A stretch of DNA of 50,562 nucleotides from Deltaproteobacteria bacterium (GCA_019313915.1 JAFDAJ010000019.1:1-50562), one strand, 5' to 3'; positions 1 to 8,527 are shown, counted from the first letter of the stretch. Made by a program: numbers and translations. The notes: a model not told the origin generated them from the sequence alone.

Positions 1-484
1 TGAACCGGTAGTGGTGCACGAGGCTGTCGTTGAACGGTGGACAAGGACCATCGTAACCGAAGTAATCGCCGGCCATGTCGGGATCGCCCGCAAACCAACC
101 GGTGTAGTCGTTGATGCCACAGCGGGTTCCTTGAGGCCCTTCGGGGCCCTCCTTGCCCTTCGCCGTGACGCCATCGCTAAACGCTCCCTCGGCAATGACA
201 GCGTCGGGCGCGACATCGACCAGAACCCAGTGACTGAAGTCCGCGCGAGGCAGATCCAAAGGGACCATGCGGCCCTCCTGATTTACGTCGTCGGGCTTGG
301 TCGGCGCGTCGCTATCGATGCAGAGAATCGCAATCGACTTCGTGCCTTCTGGTAAGTCCGACCACGCAAGGTGCGGACTTTTGTTGTCGGAAAGATCGAT
401 CTTGCCTTCAGCGCTGGTCTTGCCGAACGCGTACTGGGTGGGAATGAAATCGCCGTCATGGAAGCTGTCGCTGCGGAGTTGCAT
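1..484 (-). CDS. YbhB/YbcL (PEBP) family protein, partial
   Basis: The reverse strand encodes a phosphatidylethanolamine-binding-protein-like protein that runs off the left edge, so its C-terminus is missing. Translation from the ATG at 484 begins MQLRSDSFHDGDFIPTQYAF, the usual opening of bacterial YbhB/YbcL proteins. It continues with the family's DSDAP ligand-pocket motif, a SHW motif, and near the break GPCPPF followed by HHYRF, all hallmarks of the PEBP fold. An in-frame GTG lies 18 bases upstream, but the ATG matches the family start better; neither has a clear ribosome-binding site. The family binds small anions or lipids. A specific role here cannot be assigned. It is co-oriented with the GH5 gene upstream. 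Confidence 0.85.
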   Translation of the reverse strand, partial: MQLRSDSFHDGDFIPTQYAFGKTSAEGKIDLSDNKSPHLAWSDLPEGTKSIAILCIDSDAPTKPDDVNQEGRMVPLDLPRADFSHWVLVDVAPDAVIAEGAFSDGVTAKGKEGPEGPQGTRCGINDYTGWFAGDPDMAGDYFGYDGPCPPFNDSLVHHYRF

Positions 485-529
485 GGGAGCGGAGATCAGC
501 ACTGAGGGGGGGTAGTGTCAATTGGTCGA

Positions 530-554
530 TGGCAGTGTCAGCGTCAGCGAATCA
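530..554. repeat. Short degenerate hexamer tract at the GH5 stop codon
   Basis: Three near-identical hexamers (TGGCAG, TGTCAG, CGTCAG) run directly up to the stop codon of the GH5 gene at 552-554. The same unit occurs at 2163-2204, and a related one at 14000-14021. This is a short intergenic microsatellite rather than a gene. Confidence 0.5.
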
Positions 555-2141
555 GAAGGTGACTTCCAGCTCCCAGCTGGCGTCCGTAGGGTCCGCCGAC
601 CAGATCTGGCCCGGGCCGATCGTTCGCACTAGCTGAGCATTCGCAAGCCCAGTCATACTAAACGCCGAAGCCTCGATCTCTTCGTGAACGAAGAGCAACA
701 AGGTTTGACCCGGAGTGGCTCCCCCACCCGACGCCCTGAGCACACCAGTCTCGTAGTCCCAGAGTATGTTGCCAATCGGTCCCGGGGCGGCACGAAGAAG
801 GGGGCGGCGCAGGACAGCGGCAAACCCTTCGCGGAAGCCAATCGTCTCGCTCGACGGGCAGTCGACGTCATAGAAGCCCCATAGGTTTGGGTCGTTGCCT
901 TCGAAGGGGTCGCCCGCATGGTGCGGATCACCGCAGGCTGCACGCCAGAGCCATTGGGTGGCGCTGACTCGGTATTTGTCTTGATAGGCCTGATGGCGTT
1001 CGAAGTAGTCATCCTCGGGGTCGGTGGCCCGGGGTGGACCGGTCCCCCACTCCCCGGTCAGCACCGGAACGCCACCATACTCGGCCGCTTCGTCGCGGGC
1101 CCGCTGGAAAGCCCCCTCGGTGAGGGGACGGGACACGATGCCTCCTTGGTAGATGTGCGGCGAGTAAACCACTTGGCCGTCGTGCTCGAAGTCCGGGTTA
1201 GGGCGCACGGAAAACGGAAGCTGAGCCCAGTCGGGGGAAGGCTCGAACAACATGAGCCGAGTGGGACTGTTGGCGCGCCTTTCTCCGTCGCGAATCGCCG
1301 CTAGAGCACGCTCGTAGAACCGCGATAGAAACTCGGTTTGATCCTCGAGTCCAAGCTCTGGTGCCGCTACGTCCAGAATAACCTGGCTCCAGGCGTTGGG
1401 CTCGTTCATCGGGTCGTAACCGATCACCGAATCGAACTTCGCGAAGCGCGCTGCGACGTGGCTGAGCATGGCGTGAAAGCGTGTCTGGATGCCGACTCCG
1501 CCCGGCCCTTCGGCGTCTTCCCAGAACGACAAGAACGCTTGCACGACGGCCGGCGAGAACTCGCGCGTGTTGATCAATGGGTTATTGGGGACGCACCTCG
1601 GCGCCCCTTTGTCGAGCGTCGCCCAGGCAGGAGCGCCGTCCCATCCGATCGCTGGGCTGGCGTCCGCGCCGCAGTCCTCATCTTCGCGTGCGGCAAGCGA
1701 GATATCCCAGGCATCCTGATGAAGATCGATGATGGTATAGATCTCCCGACTCTCGAGCAGGCGTACGGCCGCTTCGACTTCGTCGAGATAGGCTTCGTCA
1801 TATTCGCCGGGACTCGGTTCGACGCGGGACCAGGTGATCAGAAGTCGAACGGCGTTCCATCCAATGCTGGCCATCCGATCGGCATCCTCTTCACCGAACG
1901 GGAACACCGGAGCCATATCGGGATCGAACTGCCAGTACTCTCCCAGCGAGTTGATGTTGGCACCGCTCAACATGACTTCGCGCCCCTCGGCGTCAACGAA
2001 GCGACCACCGTTTACTTGATCGAGCTCTGCGTGGATTGGGCTAAGCGAACCCTCGACGACGTTGGGGCTGTCTGGGGAGCTGCAAGCTGCGACGGTGAGC
2101 AAACCGACGAGAGTGAGCTCCAGGATGTTCGAGTAAGTCAT
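552..2141 (-). CDS. GH5-family glycoside hydrolase lipoprotein, endoglycoceramidase-like
   Basis: A 529-residue exported glycosidase. The N-terminus is a lipoprotein signal with lipobox VAAC and Cys20. The catalytic (beta/alpha)8 barrel spans about residues 45-450. Visible motifs are the barrel strand ending DLHQDAW (about 139-145), the acid/base glutamate in YDPMNEP (Glu247) and the nucleophile in LTGEWG (Glu364). The HQD motif, the DGAPAWAT segment and the small C-terminal beta domain resemble endoglycosylceramidases more than ordinary cellulases, which suggests a glycolipid or aryl/alkyl glycoside substrate; that part is inference. The gene follows the GT4 gene by 47 bases in the same direction and may be cotranscribed with it. 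Confidence 0.85.
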   Translation of the reverse strand: MTYSNILELTLVGLLTVAACSSPDSPNVVEGSLSPIHAELDQVNGGRFVDAEGREVMLSGANINSLGEYWQFDPDMAPVFPFGEEDADRMASIGWNAVRLLITWSRVEPSPGEYDEAYLDEVEAAVRLLESREIYTIIDLHQDAWDISLAAREDEDCGADASPAIGWDGAPAWATLDKGAPRCVPNNPLINTREFSPAVVQAFLSFWEDAEGPGGVGIQTRFHAMLSHVAARFAKFDSVIGYDPMNEPNAWSQVILDVAAPELGLEDQTEFLSRFYERALAAIRDGERRANSPTRLMLFEPSPDWAQLPFSVRPNPDFEHDGQVVYSPHIYQGGIVSRPLTEGAFQRARDEAAEYGGVPVLTGEWGTGPPRATDPEDDYFERHQAYQDKYRVSATQWLWRAACGDPHHAGDPFEGNDPNLWGFYDVDCPSSETIGFREGFAAVLRRPLLRAAPGPIGNILWDYETGVLRASGGGATPGQTLLLFVHEEIEASAFSMTGLANAQLVRTIGPGQIWSADPTDASWELEVTF

Positions 2142-2162
2142 GCGGGCGAGAGGCTAGTCCCG

Positions 2163-2204
2163 TGACAGGGTCAGTGCCAGCGTCAGTGTCAGTGTCGGCG
2201 TAGG
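2163..2204. repeat. Hexamer microsatellite (consensus NGYCAG) at the GT4 stop codon
   Basis: About six tandem hexamers occur in register: TGACAG, GGTCAG, TGCCAG, CGTCAG, TGTCAG, TGTCGG. The GT4 stop codon at 2189-2191 and the gene's last codons lie inside the tract, so expansion or contraction could change the C-terminus of that protein. The rest fills the gap before the GH5 gene. Confidence 0.6.
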
Positions 2205-3313
2205 GCGTCGAGATAGCGTTGGGCGATCGTGTCCCAGCGGAACGTTGTGGTGACGTGCTCCACTGTGCGTTCACTTGCGTCACGCAGTCCTTCAGGATCG
2301 TCGATCAATCCCTCAATCCGCGCAGAAAATGCATCGGCGTCTTGGGTGGGGGCGAACCAGCCGTTGACGCCCTCGTCGATCACGTCGCGGATGCCTTCGA
2401 GGTCTGCCGCCAGTGTCGGCAGCCCGCAGGCGCCTGCTTCGAGCATCACGATTCCGAAGCCCTCCATGTCACCGGGGACGACGATGTTGGGCATGACGAA
2501 CAGCCTGCCTCGTCGATAGAGCTCGACCAACTCCGCTTCAGAGATCTTGCCCAAGCAGCGAACGCGCTTCCCGAGGCCCGCACGCTCGATCGCGGCTTCG
2601 ATGTTCTGCCGATCCGGTCCGTCGCCGGCCAGCCAGAAGAACACCCGATCGGGAAGCTTCGGCATCACGTTGTCGATGAACCAAACGAAGCCCTTGCGGC
2701 GCACTTGGCGTCCAACGGTCACCAGCAGAAACGCATCGGCGGGCAACGGAGGGACGCCGGCGATCGAAACCCGTGCAGGCTCACCACGTGAAGCCGCCAC
2801 GCCCTCGAAACGATCGAGGTCGACCGCGTTGGGAACGACGTGCACTCGCTCGCGAGGCAAGCCGCGGGCAACCAGTTCTTCGCCGGTTGCGCGACTCACC
2901 GGCATAGCCGTATCGAGCAACCCACACAGACGCCGCACCGCCATCTGGTACACGGGGTTTGGCTCGGTCACGTCGAGCCCATGGACAGTCGCTGCGAGAC
3001 GAATCCCCTTCTTCTTCAATGCCGGCCCCGCGATAAGAAGCGGCAGGGCGCTCGTCATGCTGGTAAACAGAATCGTGTCGGCTCGGTGAGCAGCAGCCTC
3101 CCGCCCCAATCGAACCGCAAGTGAAGCCAGAAACGGCACCGCCCTGATGTGCACCCACTTCCAACTCGCCCGAAGCGCCACTGTCCGCATCGCCAAGTCG
3201 TCCCGCCCCTCGAGCTCACGATGCAGCTCACTCGCCACCCGCTGCATCCCCCCCACATTGCTCAACGGAGCATCGGGAGGCGGAAAGGAATGGGAAACGA
3301 AAAGGAGGCGCAT
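2189..3313 (-). CDS. Glycosyltransferase family 4 (GT-B fold)
   Basis: A 374-residue retaining glycosyltransferase of the GT4 family, which transfers a sugar from a nucleotide donor to a lipid or saccharide acceptor on the cytoplasmic side. The N-terminal Rossmann domain begins MRLLFVSHSFPPP and contains a GGMQR acceptor-side loop (21-25). The C-terminal donor domain has VGRQVRRKGF (about 200-209), LAGDGPD (about 228-234) and the family EX7E motif EGFGIVMLE (Glu284 and Glu292). No signal peptide is visible. Its neighbour downstream is the GH5 lipoprotein, which suggests a glycan- or glycolipid-related pair, but the substrate is unknown. Confidence 0.9.
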   Translation of the reverse strand: MRLLFVSHSFPPPDAPLSNVGGMQRVASELHRELEGRDDLAMRTVALRASWKWVHIRAVPFLASLAVRLGREAAAHRADTILFTSMTSALPLLIAGPALKKKGIRLAATVHGLDVTEPNPVYQMAVRRLCGLLDTAMPVSRATGEELVARGLPRERVHVVPNAVDLDRFEGVAASRGEPARVSIAGVPPLPADAFLLVTVGRQVRRKGFVWFIDNVMPKLPDRVFFWLAGDGPDRQNIEAAIERAGLGKRVRCLGKISEAELVELYRRGRLFVMPNIVVPGDMEGFGIVMLEAGACGLPTLAADLEGIRDVIDEGVNGWFAPTQDADAFSARIEGLIDDPEGLRDASERTVEHVTTTFRWDTIAQRYLDALRRH

Positions 3314-3456
3314 GGGGGAGTTGATACAAGAGGGGTCGCGGCGGCGCCAGTGACCGCGCGCTCATCGAGCTCTGCATCGCCGATAGCGCCACCGAAGACG
3401 GATCAGGCCCGAAAGTTCGGAAAACCCAGCTCACCGCCGTATCCTGAGGGTCTCTC

Positions 3457-4137
3457 GTGCTCCCAATCGCTCGCATCGCGCTCGCGGCGACATTGACCAT
3501 CAGTTGCCTGACTGGATGCGACGCGATCATCACTTGGACGACCGAGCGATTGAACGAGCGGCTCCAGAACGAACACGAGTCGGACGAGGCGGGCTGGGAG
3601 ACAGACGAAGCGGATCTCGAGGCCGAGGAAGTGGAGCTCCCGAAACGGCCGGTGGATTCGATCGCGCATTCGGCGAAGGGAGTCAGTCGGTTTGCCGCGA
3701 TTCTGCAGAACAGCGAGATGACACGAGAGCAGCGCATCCAGGCCTTTCAGAACCTGGACCCGGGAGCTCTTCAAGCCCCAGCGGCGAGACCAGCATTCGC
3801 GGGCGGCCCCGCGACTCAGGACCGTGCACCGAGCACTGGAGGCGGCGCGCCCAAGGACTGGGAGGTTGCGAACTCCCGAAAGCGGGTCCCCATCGTGATG
3901 TTCTCGACCTCGTGGTGTGGCGTCTGCAAACGAGCAAGAGCGTACTTCGAGAAGGAAGGAATCCCCTTCGTGGAGCACGACGTCGACAAGAACCAGGCAG
4001 CGCGTGCCGAGTACCTCGCGCTCAACCCGAAGCGAAGCGTCCCGACCATCAAGATCGGCAACGAAGTCGTCGTCGGGTTCAGCGAGCGGGCGGTTCAAAG
4101 CGCGATCGATGCGGCCGCGCGCGCCAGACTCCGTTGA
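3457..4137 (+). CDS. Lipoprotein with C-terminal glutaredoxin/thioredoxin-like domain
   Basis: A 226-residue protein with a lipoprotein signal (lipobox LTGC, Cys21), a charged and Pro/Ala/Gly-rich linker of about 120 residues, and a glutaredoxin-like domain from about residue 143. That domain has the redox motif CGVC (Cys154, Cys157), the cis-Pro loop SVPTI and a GF glutathione-side motif. The start is a GTG at 3457, supported by TGAGGG about six bases upstream. Glutaredoxins are usually cytosolic, so a membrane-anchored, extracytoplasmic one is unusual; a role in periplasmic thiol handling is inference. It is divergent from the GT4 gene. Confidence 0.8.
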   Translation: MLPIARIALAATLTISCLTGCDAIITWTTERLNERLQNEHESDEAGWETDEADLEAEEVELPKRPVDSIAHSAKGVSRFAAILQNSEMTREQRIQAFQNLDPGALQAPAARPAFAGGPATQDRAPSTGGGAPKDWEVANSRKRVPIVMFSTSWCGVCKRARAYFEKEGIPFVEHDVDKNQAARAEYLALNPKRSVPTIKIGNEVVVGFSERAVQSAIDAAARARLR

Positions 4138-4161
4138 CTAGGAACAGCAACGCCAGCGCGA

Positions 4162-4866
4162 TCAACCCGCAAGGGGCAGGTCCTCGACACTCAGGGACTT
4201 GCACGCCGGTAGGCGCTTGTCGTGTAGGACGAACGCATCGCTCCAATCCGACGTCATCCGATCGAGCAAGGGATTGGTTCCGATCCTCATGACCTCGGGG
4301 CCTAGAACCGCGATGCGGTCGCGCCGTTCGCGGAACAGGGACAACCACAGGACCCATTGCTCACGCGGATGCACATCGGCGATGTGAGAGTACTTCCCGC
4401 GGCCGTTCTCGAGCCACTCATCGAGAAACCTCCTCCCGAAATCGGAGGCGCGTATCATCATGAAACCGCAATTGCCCGGGCGCAGGGTGCGCGCCGAGAC
4501 GACCCCGCGCAGACTGAGCGGAACGGGGATCCCGAATCGCCGGGAGCAATCCTCCGAAATCAGGAAATCTTTGTCGGGATGAGCGCGAACGAGGTCTGCT
4601 AGTTCCCGCTCCGGCTTGTTGACGATGGTGTCGGCATCCACGACGACCAGCCATTCGGCCGTCATCTCGCGCATGTGACGGCGCATCAACTCGATCTTCG
4701 ACCAGATCAGATGCATGTCGTCGAGCACGGCGTCTCGCCAACACGTGAACTCATAGCCATGACGATCGCAGTACGCCCGCCAATTCGCTTGCGTTGCCGC
4801 TGCGTAGTGGTCGATCTGACGGGTGGCTAGCATTGCGACGTCGAACGTCATCGTCGCCACGCCCAC
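4162..4866 (-). CDS. Glycosyltransferase with DxD motif, galactosyl-transferase (GT34-like) type
   Basis: A protein of about 234 residues resembling GMA12/MNN10-type transferases. The visible signals are an N-terminal segment DVAMLATRQID, a WSKIELM helix (about 55-61), the metal/nucleotide-binding DAD in VVVDADTIV (Asp77, Asp79), and a GNCGFMMIR segment. The start is uncertain: GTG at 4866, GTG at 4860 (better spaced from AAGG) and ATG at 4851 are all in frame. The gene begins directly after the broken ppnP fragment, so its arrival or rearrangement may have removed the rest of ppnP. The sugar and acceptor are unknown. Confidence 0.75.
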   Translation of the reverse strand: MGVATMTFDVAMLATRQIDHYAAATQANWRAYCDRHGYEFTCWRDAVLDDMHLIWSKIELMRRHMREMTAEWLVVVDADTIVNKPERELADLVRAHPDKDFLISEDCSRRFGIPVPLSLRGVVSARTLRPGNCGFMMIRASDFGRRFLDEWLENGRGKYSHIADVHPREQWVLWLSLFRERRDRIAVLGPEVMRIGTNPLLDRMTSDWSDAFVLHDKRLPACKSLSVEDLPLAG

Positions 4867-4875
4867 CTTACCGCC

Positions 4876-4971
4876 TCACTCGTACTCGCCAGGAGCCATC
4901 ACGCCGACGGTGGCGCGCAACGTCTCCGTCAGGAACCCAATCGATTTGACGTTGCCGTCGAGCGTACTCAT
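4876..4971 (-). pseudogene. ppnP: Truncated 5' remnant of ppnP (DUF1255 pyrimidine/purine nucleoside phosphorylase)
   Basis: A 31-codon reading frame starts at ATG 4971, overlapping the flavin reductase stop as ATGA, and ends at TGA 4876-4878. Its product contains GNVKSIGF, RATVGVM and PGEYE, which align with the first third of the PpnP/YaiE family (E. coli YaiE: GKVKSIGF, RASVGVM, EGEYTF). Complete family members are about 95 residues. No matching continuation is found in any frame of the next 60 bases; instead the glycosyltransferase begins. I read this as a broken gene left by a rearrangement. It could still be expressed through coupling. The family assignment rests on my memory of the YaiE sequence. 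Confidence 0.65.
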
Positions 4972-5471
4972 CCGCCGTAGAAGACTTTCTCGCCTAGGTC
5001 CTTGAGCCACAGGGTCGCGTCGTCGGCGCGGCCTTCGGGCTGCTTGGTCACGCCCGCGTTGACGACTTCACCGACGAACAAGGAATGATCGCCCTTCTCG
5101 ATGGTATCGACGAGTTTGCATTCGACGAACGCAGGCGCGTTGTCGAGGATCGGCGCGCCCGTCGTCCCACTGTGGCAAGGCTCGCCGCCCAACATGTCAC
5201 CATCGCGCTCGACCGGTTTGAAGAACGCATAGGCTTGCCCCTGCTGCCCCTTTCCGAGCACATTGAGCGCAAACGCACCGGTCGATTTGATCAGCGCATG
5301 CGCGCCAGACTCTACCTTCACCCCGACGGCAACCAGAGGCGGCTCGAAGGCCGTCTGAGTCACCCAGTTGACCGTCGCAGCGGCAACGTTCCCCTCTCCA
5401 TCCTCGGCGGTGAGCACATAGAGCCCATACGGAATCATTCGCAGTGCCGTTTTCTTCGCGTCATTGTCCAT
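4968..5471 (-). CDS. Flavin reductase domain (FMN-binding split-barrel) protein
   Basis: A 167-residue protein of the flavin reductase-like family, which binds FMN and reduces flavin with NAD(P)H or acts as an FMN-dependent oxidoreductase. The start at ATG 5471 is chosen because ATGAGG lies eight bases upstream and the product opens with the family-like MIPYGLYVLTAEDG. Further signals are AATVNWVTQTAFEPPLVAVG (flavin-binding strand), GAFALNVL, DNAPAFVEC and GDHSLFVGEVV near the C-terminus. The stop overlaps the start of the ppnP remnant. Expression is probably governed from the divergent region at 5472-5550. Confidence 0.88.
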   Translation of the reverse strand: MDNDAKKTALRMIPYGLYVLTAEDGEGNVAAATVNWVTQTAFEPPLVAVGVKVESGAHALIKSTGAFALNVLGKGQQGQAYAFFKPVERDGDMLGGEPCHSGTTGAPILDNAPAFVECKLVDTIEKGDHSLFVGEVVNAGVTKQPEGRADDATLWLKDLGEKVFYGG

Positions 5472-5479
5472 GCGCGCCT

Positions 5480-5551
5480 CATAGCACTCCGCAAAGACGA
5501 CGCATAGCGCTGGCACTGACGTTGCCATCGCGAAAGTGCTATGCAACGTCA
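5480..5551. promoter_or_regulatory. Two interleaved 9-bp inverted repeats in a divergent intergenic region
   Basis: CATAGCACT at 5480-5488 is mirrored by AGTGCTATG at 5535-5543, and TGACGTTGC at 5517-5525 is mirrored by GCAACGTCA at 5543-5551. Both are perfect. A further CATAGC sits at 5503-5508. The second dyad reaches the A of the MBL-hydrolase ATG at 5551, so in RNA it could hide that start. The arrangement suggests an operator or alternative RNA folds; no regulator is identified. Confidence 0.45.
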
Positions 5552-6192
5552 TGATCATTGAGCATTTCTCGGTGGCGCCACTGGGGTGCAACTGTGTGAT
5601 TCTAGGCGACGAGGAGCGTGGGACGGCGATCGTGGTGGATCCGGGTGGCGAAGCGCCGCGGATCGTCGCGCGCCTCGAAGAGCTCGGATTGAAGTGCGAA
5701 GCGATCGTGCACACACACACGCACTTCGATCACATCGGCGGGACCAAAGAGGTCCAAGAAGCGACCCATGCTCCGACGATGATCCACGAGGAGGACTTGT
5801 TCCTCTACGAGGGCGTGCAGATGCAACTCGACGGTTTTAGGGCACCCTTCAGCGCGCCTGAGGTAGCCGAAATCGACCGTTTTCTCTCGGACGGCGACAC
5901 GGTCTTGGCGGGTGGGCTGGAAGCCGAAGTCGTCCACACGCCGGGACACTCGCCCGGCAGCATCTGCCTCACGCTCGAAGGCGATCGGCCGGTCGTGATC
6001 GCAGGGGACACGCTGTTTGCCCGTAGCGTCGGCCGCACTGACCTCTGGGGCGGGGACGCATCTCAACTGGTTGACTCGATCAAGCGCAAACTGTTCGCGC
6101 TACCAGACGAGACGCTCGTGATCTGCGGACACGGCCCGAACACGACCATTGGCGAAGAGCGCCGCCTAAACCCGTTCGTCGGCGGCACCTAG
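5551..6192 (+). CDS. MBL-fold metallo-hydrolase (glyoxalase II-like)
   Basis: A 213-residue metallo-beta-lactamase-fold hydrolase, cytosolic. The dinuclear metal motif is THTHFDH (His56, His58, Asp60, His61), followed by HTPGHSPGSI with the next His ligand, AGDTLF with the bridging Asp, and CGHGPNTTIGEE with the last His. The length and the order of motifs fit small GloB-like hydrolases that cleave thioesters such as hydroxyacyl-glutathione; the substrate is not certain. The start at ATG 5551 gives the typical MIIEHF opening; a GTG at 5536 is an in-frame alternative. Its stop shares a CTAG palindrome with the stop of the convergent ROK kinase gene. Confidence 0.88.
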   Translation: MIIEHFSVAPLGCNCVILGDEERGTAIVVDPGGEAPRIVARLEELGLKCEAIVHTHTHFDHIGGTKEVQEATHAPTMIHEEDLFLYEGVQMQLDGFRAPFSAPEVAEIDRFLSDGDTVLAGGLEAEVVHTPGHSPGSICLTLEGDRPVVIAGDTLFARSVGRTDLWGGDASQLVDSIKRKLFALPDETLVICGHGPNTTIGEERRLNPFVGGT

Positions 6193-6881
6193 GCGCCGTC
6201 CCACAACTTCAACGCACCCCGAAGCGCTTCGGTGAGCGAGAAGATGCGGACGTTCTCTGGCAGCTCAGCTTGAATGTGGCGAACATTTCCTCCACCAAGA
6301 TGAAGGGTGTCGTAGTTGAAGATCGGCTCGAGCTGTTCGATGGCGTTGACGACACGTGCAGTCCACTCGACCGGGCCGAGTCGCTTGAGCTCGCTGTCGC
6401 GCACGAGATCCTCATAGGTGTGCCCGTCGCGTAGCGGGTGGTGCCCGAGCTCGAGATTTGGAACCAAGACGCCTTCGGTGAAAAGCGCCGCACCCATCCC
6501 CGTGCCGAGCGTCACCACCAGCTCTACACCCTTTCCTCTCACGACCCCGAGCCCCTGAAGATCGGCATCGTTGACCGCGCGCACTGGACGCTGCAGCAAG
6601 TGCGTCAGCCGCTCGTTGAGCTCCACGCCGCGCCACAGCTCGTCGCCGAGGTTGGGCGCGTTCTGCGCCACCCCGTTCTTCACGATCCCGGGAAAGCCAA
6701 CCGAAACCCGCCGATGTGGTGGCAGGGTGTCCGCCATGTCGCGGATCAAAGCAAACACCTCTACGGGCGCTGCGGGTACCGGCGTTGGCTGACTGAGCGT
6801 CTCGGTCACTGGCGCTCCCTGGTCGTTGAGCGCGAGGACCTTGATGCTACTGCCACCGATATCGACCGCGACCGTGCTCAT
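6189..6881 (-). CDS. ROK-family kinase, polyphosphate-glucokinase-like
   Basis: A 230-residue sugar kinase of the ROK/actin-like ATPase fold. The phosphate-binding loop VDIGGSSIK is at the N-terminus, followed by VGFPGIV, catalytic NDAD, the second phosphate loop [11 protein letters not shown] and VPNLELGHH. The CXCGXXGC zinc motif of ordinary ROK proteins is absent, and the VPNLELGH segment resembles polyphosphate glucokinases. It probably phosphorylates glucose with polyphosphate and/or ATP; donor preference is inference. The ATG at 6881 overlaps the pgi stop as ATGA, so the two are translationally coupled and both act on glucose 6-phosphate. Confidence 0.85.
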   Translation of the reverse strand: MSTVAVDIGGSSIKVLALNDQGAPVTETLSQPTPVPAAPVEVFALIRDMADTLPPHRRVSVGFPGIVKNGVAQNAPNLGDELWRGVELNERLTHLLQRPVRAVNDADLQGLGVVRGKGVELVVTLGTGMGAALFTEGVLVPNLELGHHPLRDGHTYEDLVRDSELKRLGPVEWTARVVNAIEQLEPIFNYDTLHLGGGNVRHIQAELPENVRIFSLTEALRGALKLWDGA

Positions 6882-8527
6882 GTCTTCGAGTCTTTGTGCG
6901 TTCGGTAGTAGTCGATCAGCTGGTGCGTGGAGCTGTCGTGCTCGCCATCGGGGCCACTCAGCTCGGGAAGAATGACCTTGGCCAGCTGCTTGCCGAGCTC
7001 TACACCCCACTGGTCAAAGCTATATACGTTCCAGATCACGCCCTGAACGAAGATCTTGTGCTCGTAGAGCGCAATCAGGCGACCCAATGCCCGGGGGGTG
7101 AGCCGTTCCACCATGAAGGTGTTGCTCGGGCGGTTTCCCGGAAACGTCTTGTGTGGCACGAGCGCGGCGACCCGCACATCGGAAATGCCGGTGTGCTCGA
7201 GCTCCCCACGTGCTTCGTCCGCTGTCTTGCCACGCATCAGAGCTTCTGTCTGGGCGATGCAGTTCGCGATCAGAATATCCTGATGTGGACCGATTGGATT
7301 GTGACTCCTCGCGGCCACGATGAAGTCGCATGGGACCAGGTGCGTCCCTTGATGCAAGAGCTGAAAGAACGCGTGCTGTCCGTTGGTGCCCGGCTCTCCC
7401 CATACGATCGGCCCCGTCGTGTAGTCGGTGATAATCGCGCCGTCCCGAGACGTGCGCTTGCCGTTGCTCTCCATGTCCGCTTGCTGGAGGTACGCGGGGA
7501 AACGATGCATATACTGATCGTAGGGCAATACCGCGTGCGAAGACGCCCCGAAAAAATTGTGATACCAAACGCCGAGCGCCGCCATGACCACGGGAATGTT
7601 CTCGTGCAGAGGCGCGCTCCGAACGTGCTCGTCCGCTTCGTACGCGCCCGCGAGCAACTCTTCGAAGTGATCCATGCCCACGACGGTGGCGATCGACAGG
7701 CCGATGGCAGACCACAAGGAATAGCGGCCGCCTACCCAGTCCCAGAACTCGAACATGTGCGCCGGGTCGATTCCGAACTCCACGACCGCGTCACGATTGG
7801 TTGACAGCGCCACGAAATGCTTGGCCACTGCGCTCTCTGCGCCTAGCCGTTCGACGAGCCACTGCCGTGCGGACCGCGCGTTGGTGAGTGTCTCTTGGGT
7901 GGTGAATGTTTTCGACGCGATGATGAACAAAGTCGTCTCGGCCTGCACCTGGCGAAGAACTTCACTCAAGTGCGTGCCATCGACGTTCGACACGAAATGA
8001 GCGCGCAGCCCCTGCTTCCAATACGGACGCAGTGCTTCGGTCACCATCACCGGACCGAGGTCCGAGCCGCCTATCCCGATGTTGACGACGTCGGTGATCG
8101 CTCGACCGGTGTGCCCCACCCACGCGCCCTCGCGGATCGAGGTCGTGAATGCCCGCATCTGGGACAGCACGCGCCGAACATCGGGCATCACGTCTACGCC
8201 GTCGACGTTCACGGCGCGATCGCTGCGGTTGCGAAGGGCGGTATGCAGGACGGCTCTCCCCTCGGTCTCGTTGATCGCATCGCCCGAGAACATCCGCGCG
8301 ATCCAATCGCGGACTCCGCACTCTTCACAGAGCTCTGTCAGGAGCGAGACCGTTTGAGCGTTGATGCGGTTCTTCGAGAAGTCGAAGAGAAGGTCGCCGA
8401 GCGTGAGCGAGAACCGCGCCGCTCGCCCGGGGTCGTCACGGAAAAGATCTCGCATCTGAAGGTCCGCGACCTCCTCGTGGTGCGCACGCAACGCCTTCCA
8501 CGCCGCTGTCTGTGTGGGATCAGCCAT
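6878..8527 (-). CDS. pgi: Glucose-6-phosphate isomerase
   Basis: A 549-residue glucose-6-phosphate isomerase, interconverting glucose 6-phosphate and fructose 6-phosphate in the cytosol. Visible motifs include the sugar-phosphate-binding [21 protein letters not shown] (phosphate loop), [13 protein letters not shown] (PGI signature 1 region), the catalytic Glu in QADMESNGK and the C-terminal [14 protein letters not shown] (signature 2). The length is the same as E. coli Pgi. The start at ATG 8527 is preferred because AAGG lies about seven bases upstream and because a longer frame would run through the hppA terminator. It forms a coupled pair with the ROK kinase. Confidence 0.97.
   Translation of the reverse strand: MADPTQTAAWKALRAHHEEVADLQMRDLFRDDPGRAARFSLTLGDLLFDFSKNRINAQTVSLLTELCEECGVRDWIARMFSGDAINETEGRAVLHTALRNRSDRAVNVDGVDVMPDVRRVLSQMRAFTTSIREGAWVGHTGRAITDVVNIGIGGSDLGPVMVTEALRPYWKQGLRAHFVSNVDGTHLSEVLRQVQAETTLFIIASKTFTTQETLTNARSARQWLVERLGAESAVAKHFVALSTNRDAVVEFGIDPAHMFEFWDWVGGRYSLWSAIGLSIATVVGMDHFEELLAGAYEADEHVRSAPLHENIPVVMAALGVWYHNFFGASSHAVLPYDQYMHRFPAYLQQADMESNGKRTSRDGAIITDYTTGPIVWGEPGTNGQHAFFQLLHQGTHLVPCDFIVAARSHNPIGPHQDILIANCIAQTEALMRGKTADEARGELEHTGISDVRVAALVPHKTFPGNRPSNTFMVERLTPRALGRLIALYEHKIFVQGVIWNVYSFDQWGVELGKQLAKVILPELSGPDGEHDSSTHQLIDYYRTHKDSKT

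Noticed and set aside
11-515. Two short plus-strand frames at the left edge
   Set aside because: The reverse strand encodes a clear PEBP-family protein over the same bases.
1338-2165. Long plus-strand open frame opposite the GH5 gene
   Set aside because: The GH5 product on the other strand has catalytic motifs and a lipobox; this frame has none.
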